Shown here in pieces: positions 7,901 through 15,427 of a stretch of 21,417 bases of DNA. The stretch is from DATHWB01 sp040880725 (GTDB lineage: Bacteria > Actinomycetota > Acidimicrobiia > Spongiisociales > ZC4RG35): positions 1-21,417 of the forward strand of contig JBBDHV010000034.1 of the NCBI GenBank assembly GCA_040880725.1. The letters run 5' to 3'. Numbering within the stretch: position 1 is the first letter of the stretch; each line of letters opens with the position of its first letter. The position numbers and the translations under genes are program-made. Below the pieces are notes generated by a model. It saw only the letters and a list, made by a program, of their open reading frames with translations, searched no databases and was not told where the DNA came from.

Positions 7901-8826
7901 CCGAACGCGCACTCGTCGTCGACGACGATGACGACATCGTCCGCGTCGTGAGGATCAACCTCGAACTCGAAGGCTTCGAGGTCGACACGGCGGGAGACGG
8001 CCAGGAAGCTCTCGAAAGGGCGCTCGCCGTTCCGCCCGACATCGTGCTGCTCGACATCATGATGCCGCGCATGGACGGACTCACCGCGCTTCGCAAGATG
8101 CGGAGCCAGCCTTCGCTGGCGTCGACATCCATTGTCCTTCTCACCGCGCGAGGACTCACCGAGGACCGCGTCAACGGGCTGGAACTCGGCGCCGACGACT
8201 ACGTCACCAAGCCGTTCGACGTCGTGGAACTCGTGGCACGGGTCAAGGCAGTCCTCCGGCGCACGAAGACCGCCCGGGACACCTCGCCGCTCACGGGCCT
8301 CCCGGGGAACTTCTCCATCGGCGCCGAAATCGAACAGCGCATCGCCTCGGGCGAGCCGTTCGCACTGGTGTACTGCGATCTCGACAACTTCAAGGCGTTC
8401 AACGACCACTACGGCTTCATGCGTGGTGACCAGGTCATCCAGTTCTCCGCCGACGTGTTGCGCCAGTCGCTCGGCGACATCGGCGACGACGAAGGCTTCG
8501 TCGGGCACATCGGGGGAGACGACTTCGTGGCGCTTACCGACGCCGACGCCGCCGAGGCGTTCTGCAAGTCGGTGATCGACCGCTTCGACGACGGAATTCT
8601 CGACTACTACGACACCGCTGACGCCCTCAAGGGCTACATCGAGGTCACCGACCGCCGCGGTGAACGCTATGCCTTCCCGGTGGTGGCGATGTCCATGGGG
8701 GTCGTCACGAACCGCTCCCGGCCCATCAGCACCCAGTGGGAGGCGTCTGCCGTGGCCGTGGAGATGAAAGAGTTCGCCAAGAAACAGGCCGGTTCGGCGT
8801 ACCGGATCGATCGACGGACCTCGTAG
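7897..8826 (+). CDS. Response regulator with REC domain and degenerate GGDEF-type (GGDDF) output domain
   Basis: The 309-residue product begins with a full receiver domain (about 4-122): an acidic run (Asp9-13), phospho-acceptor Asp53 in LLDIMMPRMDG, Thr83 and Lys105 in TKPFD. The second half resembles a diguanylate cyclase domain: LTGLPGN (132-138), CDLDNFKAFNDHYGFMRGD (160-178) and a signature GGDDF (206-210) in place of GGDEF. The substrate- and metal-binding D-F-K-N-D pattern is kept but the Glu of the signature is Asp. No RxxD inhibitory site precedes it. It could be a weak cyclase, a c-di-GMP or GTP sensor, or a non-catalytic output domain. No histidine kinase is encoded nearby. It sits between rpe and ribD with an ATGA overlap to rpe. 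It ends in TAG. Confidence 0.88.
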   Translation: MTERALVVDDDDDIVRVVRINLELEGFEVDTAGDGQEALERALAVPPDIVLLDIMMPRMDGLTALRKMRSQPSLASTSIVLLTARGLTEDRVNGLELGADDYVTKPFDVVELVARVKAVLRRTKTARDTSPLTGLPGNFSIGAEIEQRIASGEPFALVYCDLDNFKAFNDHYGFMRGDQVIQFSADVLRQSLGDIGDDEGFVGHIGGDDFVALTDADAAEAFCKSVIDRFDDGILDYYDTADALKGYIEVTDRRGERYAFPVVAMSMGVVTNRSRPISTQWEASAVAVEMKEFAKKQAGSAYRIDRRTS

Positions 8827-8839
8827 TGGTTTGTCACTG

Positions 8840-9904
8840 GTGACCATCGACGGGTACGCAGCCGCGATGCGGCAGGCGATCGTCGTCGGAAGCCGCCACC
8901 GTCCGCACCCCAACCCCCGCGTCGGAGCGGTTCTCACACTTCCCGACGGTCAGGTGCTCGGCTCGTACGGCCACATCGCCCCGGGCGAGGCACATGCCGA
9001 GCGGGGGCTGATCGATCTCGTCGGCGACATTCCCGAAGACGCGGTGCTCGTCGTGACACTCGAGCCCTGTGCGCACACCGGGCGGACGCCGCCGTGCACC
9101 GAGGCCATCATCACCGCCGGGATACGCACCGTGATCGTCGGAGCGATCGACCCCGACCCTCGCGTCGGCGGCCGAGGGATCGCTCTTCTCCGGGACGCAG
9201 GCATCGAGGTGGTCGTGGGTGTCGAAGCCGCCGCGGTGCAAGAGGCCGACCCCGGCTACTTCCACCATCGACGCACCGGCGTGCCGCTGGTGACGCTCAA
9301 ACAGGCGTCCACGCTCGACGGGCAGATCGCCGCGGCGGACGGCACCTCGCAGTGGATCACCGGCGACGAGGCCCGTACCGACGCTCACCGACTACGCGCC
9401 GCGCACGACGCAGTGCTGGTCGGAGCCGGAACTCTCCGCTCCGACGACCCGCATCTCGACGTGCGTCTGGAGGGCTACGACGGGCCCCAGCCGCGGGCGG
9501 TCATCGTGGCCGGATCACGCCCTCTTCCGTCGGATCTCTACCTCTGGCAGCGCAATCCCATCGTGCTCGCCTCCGACGAGGTCGTCCTCCCTGGCATCGA
9601 TGTGATCCATGCCGGGACGGGCGGTGTCGTCGATTTCCGGCGTGGACTCACCGAACTCGCCGAAAGAGGCATCCTCTCGGTACTGGTCGAAGGAGGGGCG
9701 GGGATCGCCGCTGCCCTGTGGGACGCCGACCTGATCGACCGGGGCGTTCAGTATTTCGGTGCCAAGATCGCCGGAGGGACGGGCCGCGCCGCCTTCGACC
9801 GGATCTTTCCGACGCTCTCGGGGGCCATCGACGTCGAAATCACCGCAGTCGAGAACTTCGGAGGCGACCTCAGGGTCGATTGGCGACGCAGGGCCCACTC
9901 GTAG
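8840..9904 (+). CDS. ribD: Bifunctional riboflavin deaminase / reductase
   Basis: RibD carries out the second and third steps of riboflavin synthesis: deamination of the pyrimidinone and NADPH-dependent reduction of the ribosyl chain. From GTG 8840 the product has 354 residues. The deaminase domain (about 1-145) has the zinc site HAE (His52, Glu54) and PCAHTGRTPPC (Cys77, Cys86). The reductase domain (about 148-354) begins with PLVTLKQASTLDGQIA and continues with GAGTLRSDDP. TTG 8831 is an alternative start three codons upstream; neither has a clear Shine-Dalgarno. It lies 13 nt after the response regulator and is followed by ribE. The TAG stop is part of a possible -10 hexamer. Confidence 0.95.
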   Translation: MTIDGYAAAMRQAIVVGSRHRPHPNPRVGAVLTLPDGQVLGSYGHIAPGEAHAERGLIDLVGDIPEDAVLVVTLEPCAHTGRTPPCTEAIITAGIRTVIVGAIDPDPRVGGRGIALLRDAGIEVVVGVEAAAVQEADPGYFHHRRTGVPLVTLKQASTLDGQIAAADGTSQWITGDEARTDAHRLRAAHDAVLVGAGTLRSDDPHLDVRLEGYDGPQPRAVIVAGSRPLPSDLYLWQRNPIVLASDEVVLPGIDVIHAGTGGVVDFRRGLTELAERGILSVLVEGGAGIAAALWDADLIDRGVQYFGAKIAGGTGRAAFDRIFPTLSGAIDVEITAVENFGGDLRVDWRRRAHS

Positions 9905-9907
9905 ACT
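9902..9907 (+). promoter_or_regulatory. Candidate -10 box overlapping the ribD stop codon
   Basis: TAGACT begins with the ribD stop codon and is identical to the hexamer before rpe. It lies 23 nt before the ribE ATG, and a Shine-Dalgarno (AGAGGAG, 9920-9926) sits in between, so it would give a normal short leader. No firm -35 box. Weak call. Confidence 0.22.
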
Positions 9908-9930
9908 CGGCGTCGGCACAGAGGAGCACC

Positions 9931-10527
9931 ATGTTCACGGGCATCGTCGAAGCGGTCGGCGTCATCACGGAAGTCGCGGACTTCGATGGCGGCACGCGCT
10001 TGGTCATCGAGAGCCCCGAGGTCACCGATGGACTCGAAGTGGGCGATTCCATCGCCGTCCAGGGGGCGTGTCTCACCGCCACCGACATCGCGGACGGCCG
10101 GTTCACGATCGGACTCGTCTCCGAAACGCTGCGTCGCACCTCGCTCGGACGATTCACTCCCTCCGATCGGGTGAATCTGGAGCGAGCGATGCCCGCGAGC
10201 GGACGGTTCGACGGTCACATCGTGCAGGGCCACGTGGACGGGGTCGGGACTGTCCGCCAGGTCATGTTCGAGGGTGAAGGACGTCGCCTCACGATCGAGT
10301 GCCCGTCCGACCTGGTCCGCTACGTCGTCGAGAAAGGATCGATCACCGTCGACGGCGTCTCCCTGACCGTGGCGAGCCTCGACGGAGACGGCTTCGACGT
10401 GGCGCTCATCCCGCACACGCTGGCGGTGACGACGATGGGCGCGCTGGAGTCCTCGTCGCGGGTCAATCTCGAAGTCGATATCCTCGCCAAGTACGTGGAA
10501 CGGTTGATGACGGAGACGCACCGCTGA
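9931..10527 (+). CDS. ribE: Riboflavin synthase, alpha subunit
   Basis: The last enzyme of the pathway, which dismutates two molecules of 6,7-dimethyl-8-ribityllumazine to riboflavin. The 198-residue product starts with the conserved MFTGIVEAVG and contains two repeated lumazine-binding beta-barrel domains, the second beginning at about DGHIVQGHVDGVG. A Shine-Dalgarno GAGGAG precedes ATG 9931 by a few bases, one of the clearest in the window. The stop overlaps the ribBA start (TGATG). The name follows the usage ribE for the alpha subunit; it is called ribC in some species. Confidence 0.95.
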   Translation: MFTGIVEAVGVITEVADFDGGTRLVIESPEVTDGLEVGDSIAVQGACLTATDIADGRFTIGLVSETLRRTSLGRFTPSDRVNLERAMPASGRFDGHIVQGHVDGVGTVRQVMFEGEGRRLTIECPSDLVRYVVEKGSITVDGVSLTVASLDGDGFDVALIPHTLAVTTMGALESSSRVNLEVDILAKYVERLMTETHR

Positions 10528-11735
10528 TGTTCGCCAAACCCGAGGACCTGATTGCAGCGATCGGTCGGGGAGACATGGTGATCATGGTCGACGACGCCGA
10601 CCGTGAAAACGAAGGCGATCTGATCGTCGCCGCCGACCGGATCACCGAGGCCCAGATGGCCTTCATGATCCGTCACACCAGCGGAATCGTCTGCATTCCC
10701 ATCGAAGGCAGTCGCCTCGATGAACTCGAACTTCCCCTGATGGTCCATCACAACACCGATTCGCACCGCACCGCTTTCACGGACTCGGTGGACGCCCGGG
10801 GCGTGACGTCGACGGGAATCTCGGCGTACGACCGGACCCGCACCGTCGAAGCGGTGCTCGATCCCCGCACGCGGCCCGGCGACCTCGCCCGTCCAGGTCA
10901 CATGTATCCGCTCCGCTACGCCGAGGGCGGAGTCCTCAAGCGGGCCGGGCACACCGAAGCCGGTGTGGATCTGGCGCGCCTCGCGGGCCGTTATCCGGCC
11001 GCGGTCCTCTCGGAGGTCATGAACGACGACGGCACGGTCGCCCGGCTACCGGAACTGGAACGCTTCGCCAAGGAACACGACCTGCTGATCGGGACGATCG
11101 CCGATCTGATCGCGTATCGACGGCAACGAGAAGAGCGCCCCTTCCGCAAGCTCATCGAGGCTGCCGTCCCCACCAAGTACGGGCAGTTCCGGGCGGTGGG
11201 GTACCGGTCCGAGGTCGACAGTCGGGAACACATCGCCTTCGTCATGGGCGACATCGACGACGGTGAGGAAGTCCTGACCAGAGTGCACAGCGAGTGTCTC
11301 ACCGGCGACGTGTTCGGCAGTCTCCGCTGTGACTGCGGAGAACAACTCGATCGGGCCCTGCAACTCGTCGCTGCCGAAGGCCGGGGTGTGGTGCTCTACA
11401 TTCGCGGCCACGAAGGGCGGGGCATCGGGCTCTTCGCCAAGCTCGAGGCGTACAACCTCCAAGATGACGGCATGGACACGGTGCAAGCCAACCAGCAACT
11501 CGGCCTGCCGGTGGATGCTCGCGATTACGGCATCGGCGCCCAGATCCTCTACGACATCGGAGTTCGGTCCATGCGGTTGCTCACGAACAACCCGACCAAG
11601 CGCGCCGGTATCGAGGGCTACGGCCTGACGATCTCCGAGCGCGTCCCGCTCATGACCGACGTCACCGAACACAACCGTGCCTACCTGCAGGCAAAAGCCG
11701 ACAAGATGGGACACATCTTCGAGGACGGGGAGTGA
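10527..11735 (+). CDS. ribBA: Bifunctional 3,4-dihydroxy-2-butanone-4-phosphate synthase / GTP cyclohydrolase II
   Basis: Supplies both precursors of riboflavin: the four-carbon unit from ribulose 5-phosphate and the pyrimidine from GTP. The 402-residue fusion has a RibB domain (about 1-200) with VDDADRENEGDL (21-32) and GHTEAGVDL (141-149), and a RibA domain (about 205-402) with the zinc cysteines 257, 268 and 270 in ECLTGDVFGSLRCDCG. RGHEGRGIGL (293-302), the GTP-binding region and LLTNNPTKR (351-359) follow. Both halves look intact. The start overlaps the ribE stop by one base and the stop overlaps ribH by 4 nt. Confidence 0.97.
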   Translation: MFAKPEDLIAAIGRGDMVIMVDDADRENEGDLIVAADRITEAQMAFMIRHTSGIVCIPIEGSRLDELELPLMVHHNTDSHRTAFTDSVDARGVTSTGISAYDRTRTVEAVLDPRTRPGDLARPGHMYPLRYAEGGVLKRAGHTEAGVDLARLAGRYPAAVLSEVMNDDGTVARLPELERFAKEHDLLIGTIADLIAYRRQREERPFRKLIEAAVPTKYGQFRAVGYRSEVDSREHIAFVMGDIDDGEEVLTRVHSECLTGDVFGSLRCDCGEQLDRALQLVAAEGRGVVLYIRGHEGRGIGLFAKLEAYNLQDDGMDTVQANQQLGLPVDARDYGIGAQILYDIGVRSMRLLTNNPTKRAGIEGYGLTISERVPLMTDVTEHNRAYLQAKADKMGHIFEDGE

Positions 11736-12178
11736 TCGTCGCCGAAGGCCCGGTACCCCGGCGGGTGGGCGTCGTGGTCTCTTCGTTCAACGCACCCATC
11801 ACCGCCCCGATGCGGGATGCGGCGATACGCGTCCTCGAGGCCGCAGGCGTCGAAGAGGTACCGGTGCTCGAGGTTTCCGGAGCCCTGGAGATACCGGTGG
11901 GAGCTCTGGCATTGCTCGACAAGGGTGGATGCGCCGGAGTGGTCGCCATCGGAGCGGTGATCAAAGGCGAGACCGACCACTACGAGCATGTGGCGACCGA
12001 AACCTCACGAGGGATCGGCGAGGTGGCCCTCCGCACCGGCAAACCCGTCGGCAACGCAGTCCTGACGGTCCGGGAGTACGACCACGCCGTCGAGCGCTCC
12101 CGTCCGGGACCGGGGAACAAGGGAGCCGAGGCCGCCGAGGCGGTGCTGGCACTGTCCCGGCGGCTTGCAACCCTGTGA
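11732..12178 (+). CDS. ribH: 6,7-dimethyl-8-ribityllumazine synthase
   Basis: Condenses the two pathway intermediates into the lumazine substrate of RibE; usually forms icosahedral or pentameric assemblies. The 148-residue product has VVSSFNAPIT (15-24), VSGALEIPV (48-56), GAVIKGETDHYEHVATE (74-90) with probable catalytic His83, and GNKGAEAAEAVL near the C-terminus. The GTG start lies in a GTGA overlap with ribBA. The stop codon lies inside the first unit of an 18-bp tandem repeat, so the 3' end of the gene abuts a repeat array. Confidence 0.95.
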   Translation: MIVAEGPVPRRVGVVVSSFNAPITAPMRDAAIRVLEAAGVEEVPVLEVSGALEIPVGALALLDKGGCAGVVAIGAVIKGETDHYEHVATETSRGIGEVALRTGKPVGNAVLTVREYDHAVERSRPGPGNKGAEAAEAVLALSRRLATL

Positions 12179-12252
12179 CGACAACAGCCCAGTGACGACC
12201 AACAGCCCAGTGACGACCAACAGCCCAGTGACGACCAACAGCCCAGTGACGA
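12175..12252 (+). repeat. 18-bp tandem repeat, about 4.4 units
   Basis: The unit GTGACGACCAACAGCCCA occurs as 12175-12191 (one C missing), 12192-12209, 12210-12227 and 12228-12245, followed by a partial GTGACGA at 12246-12252. The last three full units are identical. The first unit contains the ribH stop codon. A perfect array of this size is a candidate variable-number tandem repeat. Its function is unknown; it lies in the ribH-infC intergenic region. It is not a CRISPR, as there are no spacers. Confidence 0.9.
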
Positions 12253-12269
12253 ATGGGTACCGCGCCGAA

Positions 12270-12292
12270 GTGCCGACTACGCTGGTCGGCAC
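12270..12292 (+). terminator. Hairpin after the ribH operon (possible terminator)
   Basis: GTGCCGAC (12270-12277) and GTCGGCAC (12285-12292) form a perfect 8-bp stem with a 7-nt loop TACGCTG. There is no T-run after it, so this is a structure with uncertain role. The loop also reads as a -10-like TACGCT, which could instead mark an infC promoter. Confidence 0.35.
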
Positions 12293-12340
12293 AACCGAGC
12301 ACCAAGCGGAAGCTGCTGCTTCCCGCCCGGCCGCCAACTG

Positions 12341-12376
12341 TGATTGTGCAGGGGGACGACCCCCCGGCACCCCCCG
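12341..12376. repeat. GC-rich hairpin repeat, copy B
   Basis: Matches 6-41 at 33 of 36 positions. GTGC (12346-12349) pairs with GCAC (12367-12370) and GGGGG (12351-12355) pairs with the following C-run around an ACGA loop; a C tail follows. It sits between two operons, as copy A appears to, which suggests a transcription-boundary element or small dispersed repeat family. Confidence 0.6.
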
Positions 12377-12417
12377 ACTGGCGAGCCGAGGCCTTCGACG
12401 GAACAACCTGGTACACC

Positions 12418-12429
12418 GGGAACGTTCCC
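12418..12429. promoter_or_regulatory. 12-bp perfect palindrome, possible operator
   Basis: GGGAACGTTCCC is a perfect palindrome directly before the ATG of a possible leader ORF. A dimeric regulator site is possible. I do not recognise the regulator, and chance cannot be excluded. Confidence 0.25.
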
Positions 12430-12504
12430 ATGATGACGACTTCGAGCAGCACCCCGCGTGCTGCTCTTTCAGTTGAGAAGAGAAACAAGACAAGGAGAGT
12501 GTGA
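12430..12504 (+). CDS. Possible 24-residue leader peptide upstream of infC
   Basis: An ORF from ATG 12430 (second ATG at 12433) encodes MMTTSSSTPRAALSVEKRNK followed by TRRV and stops at TGA 12502-12504, one base before the ATC start of infC. It spans the 12444-12466 hairpin, so ribosomes reading it would disrupt that stem. No Shine-Dalgarno precedes it. It could couple IF3 synthesis to translation in the leader, but may be a chance ORF. It is the tail of a longer frame from ATG 12253 that crosses the GC hairpin and is less plausible. Confidence 0.2.
   Translation: MMTTSSSTPRAALSVEKRNKTRRV
12444..12466 (+). promoter_or_regulatory. Hairpin in the infC leader (possible attenuator)
   Basis: GAGCAGCAC (12444-12452) and GTGCTGCTC (12458-12466) form a perfect 9-bp stem with a CCCGC loop, followed by TTTCAGTT. 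It lies 25 nt before the infC Shine-Dalgarno. The short T-rich tail makes a weak terminator possible, hence attenuation of infC-rpmI-rplT; alternatively it is a protein-binding leader stem. Confidence 0.45.
12492..12497 (+). promoter_or_regulatory. Shine-Dalgarno that fixes the infC start at ATC
   Basis: AAGGAG lies 8 nt before ATC 12506-12508, ideal spacing. The other in-frame candidates, ATG 12458 (upstream of this site) and GTG 12521 (23 nt after it), are badly placed. Confidence 0.7.
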
Positions 12505-12505
12505 G

Positions 12506-13065
<560 letters not shown>

Positions 13066-13066
<1 letters not shown>

Positions 13067-13071
13067 GGAGG
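13066..13071 (+). promoter_or_regulatory. Strong Shine-Dalgarno for rpmI
   Basis: AGGAGG begins on the last base of the infC stop codon and lies 5 nt before ATG 13077, so rpmI is translated strongly and probably re-initiates after infC. Confidence 0.7.
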
Positions 13072-13076
13072 ACGGA

Positions 13077-13271
13077 ATGCCGAAGATGAAGACACATCGC
13101 GGCGCCGCCAAGCGGGTGAAGGTGACCGGTACCGGTCGACTTCGCAGGAAACAGGCCGGAAAAGGACATCTCAAGCTGGCGAAGGGCAAAGAACGGTTCC
13201 GCCGCCTCAGCGGCGAGACCGATTTCGCTCCCGGCGACGAGAAAGTCGTCAAGAAGATGCTGGGGTTGTGA
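13077..13271 (+). CDS. rpmI: 50S ribosomal protein bL35
   Basis: A 64-residue, very basic protein of the large subunit. The N-terminus MPKMKTHRGAAKRVKVTGTG is the bL35 signature, followed by the basic core RLRRKQAGKGHLK. Full length for the family. Second gene of the conserved infC-rpmI-rplT operon, one base before rplT. Confidence 0.97.
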   Translation: MPKMKTHRGAAKRVKVTGTGRLRRKQAGKGHLKLAKGKERFRRLSGETDFAPGDEKVVKKMLGL

Positions 13272-13272
13272 C

Positions 13273-13623
13273 ATGGCCCGAGTGAAGAGAGCCGTTCACG
13301 GCAAGAAGAACCACAAGAAGGTCCTCGACAGGGCCAAAGGGTACAAGGGGGCACGCAGCCGCCGCTTCAAGACCGCCAATGAGCAGGTCATGCAGGCGAT
13401 GCAGGACTCCTACCGCGACCGACGCGCCCGCAAGGGGGAGTTTCGGAAGCTGTGGATCCAGCGGATCAACGCCGCGGCCCGCCAGAACGGGACCACCTAC
13501 AGCCGGCTGATCGCAGGTCTCAAAGCTGCCGAGATCGAAATCGATCGCAAGATGCTGGCCGACCTCGCCGTCAACGACCCGCAGGCGTTCCGCCACCTGG
13601 TCGAAACCGTCAACGCCGACTGA
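13273..13623 (+). CDS. rplT: 50S ribosomal protein bL20
   Basis: A 116-residue basic protein that binds 23S rRNA early in 50S assembly. ARVKRAVHGKKNHKKVLDRA and GYKGARSRRFKTANEQVMQA at the N-terminus and RLIAGLKAAEIEIDRKMLADLA toward the C-terminus are typical. In E. coli and Bacillus L20 represses its own operon by binding the leader RNA; whether the infC leader here contains such a site is not known. Start ATG 13273 follows the rpmI stop after one base. Confidence 0.97.
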   Translation: MARVKRAVHGKKNHKKVLDRAKGYKGARSRRFKTANEQVMQAMQDSYRDRRARKGEFRKLWIQRINAAARQNGTTYSRLIAGLKAAEIEIDRKMLADLAVNDPQAFRHLVETVNAD

Positions 13624-13628
13624 CCGAC

Positions 13629-14369
13629 ATGGAGCCGGTCCGCTCGACTCGCAACCCGCGAGTCACCGCAGCGGCCCGGCTTCGTCGCGCCAGAGAACGC
13701 AAACGGCTCGGCCTGACCTTGCTCGAGGGCCCGCACCTCTTGGAAGAGGCCCTGGCGGCCGGTGCCGAAGTGCTCGAGGTGTTCGGACTGGGTTCGCCGC
13801 AACCGGCAGTACCGAACTGGGTCGAAGTCACCGAGGACGTGCTCATCCGCCTGGCGGACACCGAGAGCCCGCGCGGCCCGGTCGCCGTGATGAGGATTCC
13901 TCCGGCGGTGACGGCCACCCGCGATCATCTCGTCCTCGGCGTCAGCGACCCCGGCAACGCCGGAACCCTGATCCGGACGGCAGCGGCGTTCGGACTCGAT
14001 GTCGCGTTTGGATCCGACGCCGTCGACCCCTGGTCCCCGAAGGTGCTCCGGGCCGCCGCCGGGAGCCACTTCCGGACCGTGATCGGTGACCGGGTGCGCG
14101 ACGCGGCCACCATCGCCACCGTGGTGAAGGGGGGAGTGGCGGCGAGGGAGCTCGGCACCGTCCTCGATCCGGCCCGCCGGTGGGCGATCCTGGTCGGTTC
14201 CGAGGCACATGGCCTGTCGGATGACGAGGTGGCCGCCGCGGACGTCCAGGTCACGATCCCGATGCCGGGCGGCACCGAGAGCCTCAACGCGGCCGTCGCC
14301 GGCGCCATCGTCGCCTACGAGCTGGCCCTGTGGCGGAACGCTGCTGGTGGCGTGATCTCGAACCGGTAA
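13629..14369 (+). CDS. SpoU/TrmH-family RNA 2'-O-ribose methyltransferase
   Basis: A SAM-dependent methyltransferase with the SPOUT knot, probably acting on 23S rRNA or tRNA. The 246-residue product has an N-terminal substrate-binding domain (about 1-90; RNPRVTAAARLRRARERKR, LLEGPHLLEEAL) and the three SpoU motifs: DPGNAGTLIRTA (107-118), LVGSEAHGL (188-196) and IPMPGGTESLNAAVA (210-224). Arg116 would be the catalytic residue by analogy. The start ATG 13629 lies 5 nt after the rplT stop. The same gene (tsnR) follows rplT in Mycobacterium tuberculosis. The exact target cannot be told from sequence. The stop TAA overlaps a -10-like hexamer before pheS. Confidence 0.92.
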   Translation: MEPVRSTRNPRVTAAARLRRARERKRLGLTLLEGPHLLEEALAAGAEVLEVFGLGSPQPAVPNWVEVTEDVLIRLADTESPRGPVAVMRIPPAVTATRDHLVLGVSDPGNAGTLIRTAAAFGLDVAFGSDAVDPWSPKVLRAAAGSHFRTVIGDRVRDAATIATVVKGGVAARELGTVLDPARRWAILVGSEAHGLSDDEVAAADVQVTIPMPGGTESLNAAVAGAIVAYELALWRNAAGGVISNR

Positions 14370-14372
14370 CCT
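14367..14372 (+). promoter_or_regulatory. Candidate -10 box for pheS overlapping the upstream stop codon
   Basis: TAACCT contains the stop codon of the SpoU gene and ends 11 nt before the pheS ATG. The surrounding GGTAACCTCCCC resembles GGTCTAACCTCCC before metK. No clear -35 box or Shine-Dalgarno is seen. Weak call. Confidence 0.28.
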
Positions 14373-14383
14373 CCCCGGGTCCC

Positions 14384-15427
14384 ATGCAAGAACTCGAACA
14401 GGTGGTCACCGACGCTCCCGACAGGATCGCCGCCGCCACCGGACTCCCCGAACTCGAAGAACTCGAAGCCGAGTTGGTCGGCCGCCGCTCACTGCTGGCT
14501 GCTCGGCAGAAAGACATCGGCAGGCTCGCACCCGACGAGCGCCCCTCCGCAGGACAAGCGATCCAGGCAGCGAAGGCGCGGCTGACCGAGCTGCTCGTCA
14601 CTCGCCGCACCGTTCTCGAGCGGGAGGCGGCGGACGCACTGCTCGCCGACGACCGAGCCGACGTCACCCTGGAGCGTCTTCACCTCGCACGGGGAACCCT
14701 CCACCTGATCCAGCAGACCATCGACGAGGTGTGCGAGATCTTCATCGGCTTGGGCTACGACGTGGCCGAGGGTCCCGAAGCCGAGACGGGTTGGTACAAC
14801 TTCGACGCGCTCAACACCCCGATCACCCACCCGGCGCGAGCCGAGTCGGACACGATGTACCTCCACTACGAAGTGGCGGACGACGAGTCACTCCTGCGTA
14901 CGCAGACATCGCCGATGCAGGTGCGCTGGATGGAGACTCATCAGGCGCCCGTCCACGTGGTCGTACCTGGAAAGGTGTTTCGCACCGACACCATCGACGC
15001 GTCCCATCTTCCGGTCTTCCACCAGATCGAGGGTCTGGCGGTCGACACCGACATTCGCTTCAGCGACCTGAAGGGCACGCTGATGCATTTCGCCCGTCGG
15101 TTCTTCGGCCCCGCCACGACCGTGCGCCTCCGACCGCATTTCTTCCCGTTCACCGAGCCGTCCGCGGAACTCGACGTGTCGTGCTTCGCCTGCGATGGGG
15201 GAGAACCAGGGTGCAGGGTGTGCGGGGGTGCGGGGTGGATCGAGATGCTCGGCTGCGGGATCGTCGACCCGAACGTGCTCGAAGCCGTCGGGTACGACTC
15301 GACCTCGCTGTCGGGATTCGCCTTCGGCATGGGCGTCGAACGGCTCGCGATGGTCCGCCACGACATCACCAACATCCGTCACTTCATCGAAAACGACATC
15401 CGCTTCCTCTCCCAGTTCCCGTCATGA
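14384..15427 (+). CDS. pheS: Phenylalanine-tRNA ligase, alpha subunit
   Basis: Catalytic subunit of the alpha2-beta2 class II synthetase. From ATG 14384 it has 347 residues: an N-terminal coiled-coil arm (about 1-90), then motif-bearing catalytic domain with GPEAETGWYNFDALNTP, LLRTQTSPMQVRWM, GKVFRTDTIDASHLPVFHQ (motif 2) and GFAFGMGVERLAMVRH (motif 3, from about 311). Two CxxC pairs in SCFACDGGEPGCRVCGGAGW match the zinc-knuckle-like insert seen in many bacterial PheS. An upstream in-frame ATG (14330) lies inside the preceding gene and adds residues unlike PheS. The stop overlaps pheT in ATGA. Confidence 0.95.
   Translation: MQELEQVVTDAPDRIAAATGLPELEELEAELVGRRSLLAARQKDIGRLAPDERPSAGQAIQAAKARLTELLVTRRTVLEREAADALLADDRADVTLERLHLARGTLHLIQQTIDEVCEIFIGLGYDVAEGPEAETGWYNFDALNTPITHPARAESDTMYLHYEVADDESLLRTQTSPMQVRWMETHQAPVHVVVPGKVFRTDTIDASHLPVFHQIEGLAVDTDIRFSDLKGTLMHFARRFFGPATTVRLRPHFFPFTEPSAELDVSCFACDGGEPGCRVCGGAGWIEMLGCGIVDPNVLEAVGYDSTSLSGFAFGMGVERLAMVRHDITNIRHFIENDIRFLSQFPS

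Larger units (their letters stand above)
12179..12505 (+). other. ribH-infC intergenic region and presumed infC leader
   Basis: This 327-nt stretch has no convincing ordinary gene. It holds, in order, the 18-bp tandem repeat, an 8-bp-stem hairpin (12270-12292), the GC-rich hairpin repeat copy B (12341-12376), a 12-bp palindrome (12418-12429), a possible short leader ORF (12430-12504) containing a 9-bp-stem hairpin, and the infC Shine-Dalgarno. IF3 operons are often controlled by their own products in other bacteria, so a regulatory leader is plausible, but no known leader family could be assigned by eye. Confidence 0.6.

Noticed and set aside
8821..8840. FMN riboswitch ahead of ribD
   Set aside because: Only 13 nt separate the response regulator from ribD, and nothing like the RFN element is seen upstream of rpe or ribE either.
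12175..12252. CRISPR array
   Set aside because: Units are directly adjacent with no spacers, and no cas genes are present.
12253..12429. Longer leader ORF from ATG 12253 continuing into the 24-codon ORF
   Set aside because: Runs through the GC hairpin repeat, has no ribosome-binding site and no recognisable domain. Similarity to the region after position 6 is in the DNA hairpin and does not suggest a protein.
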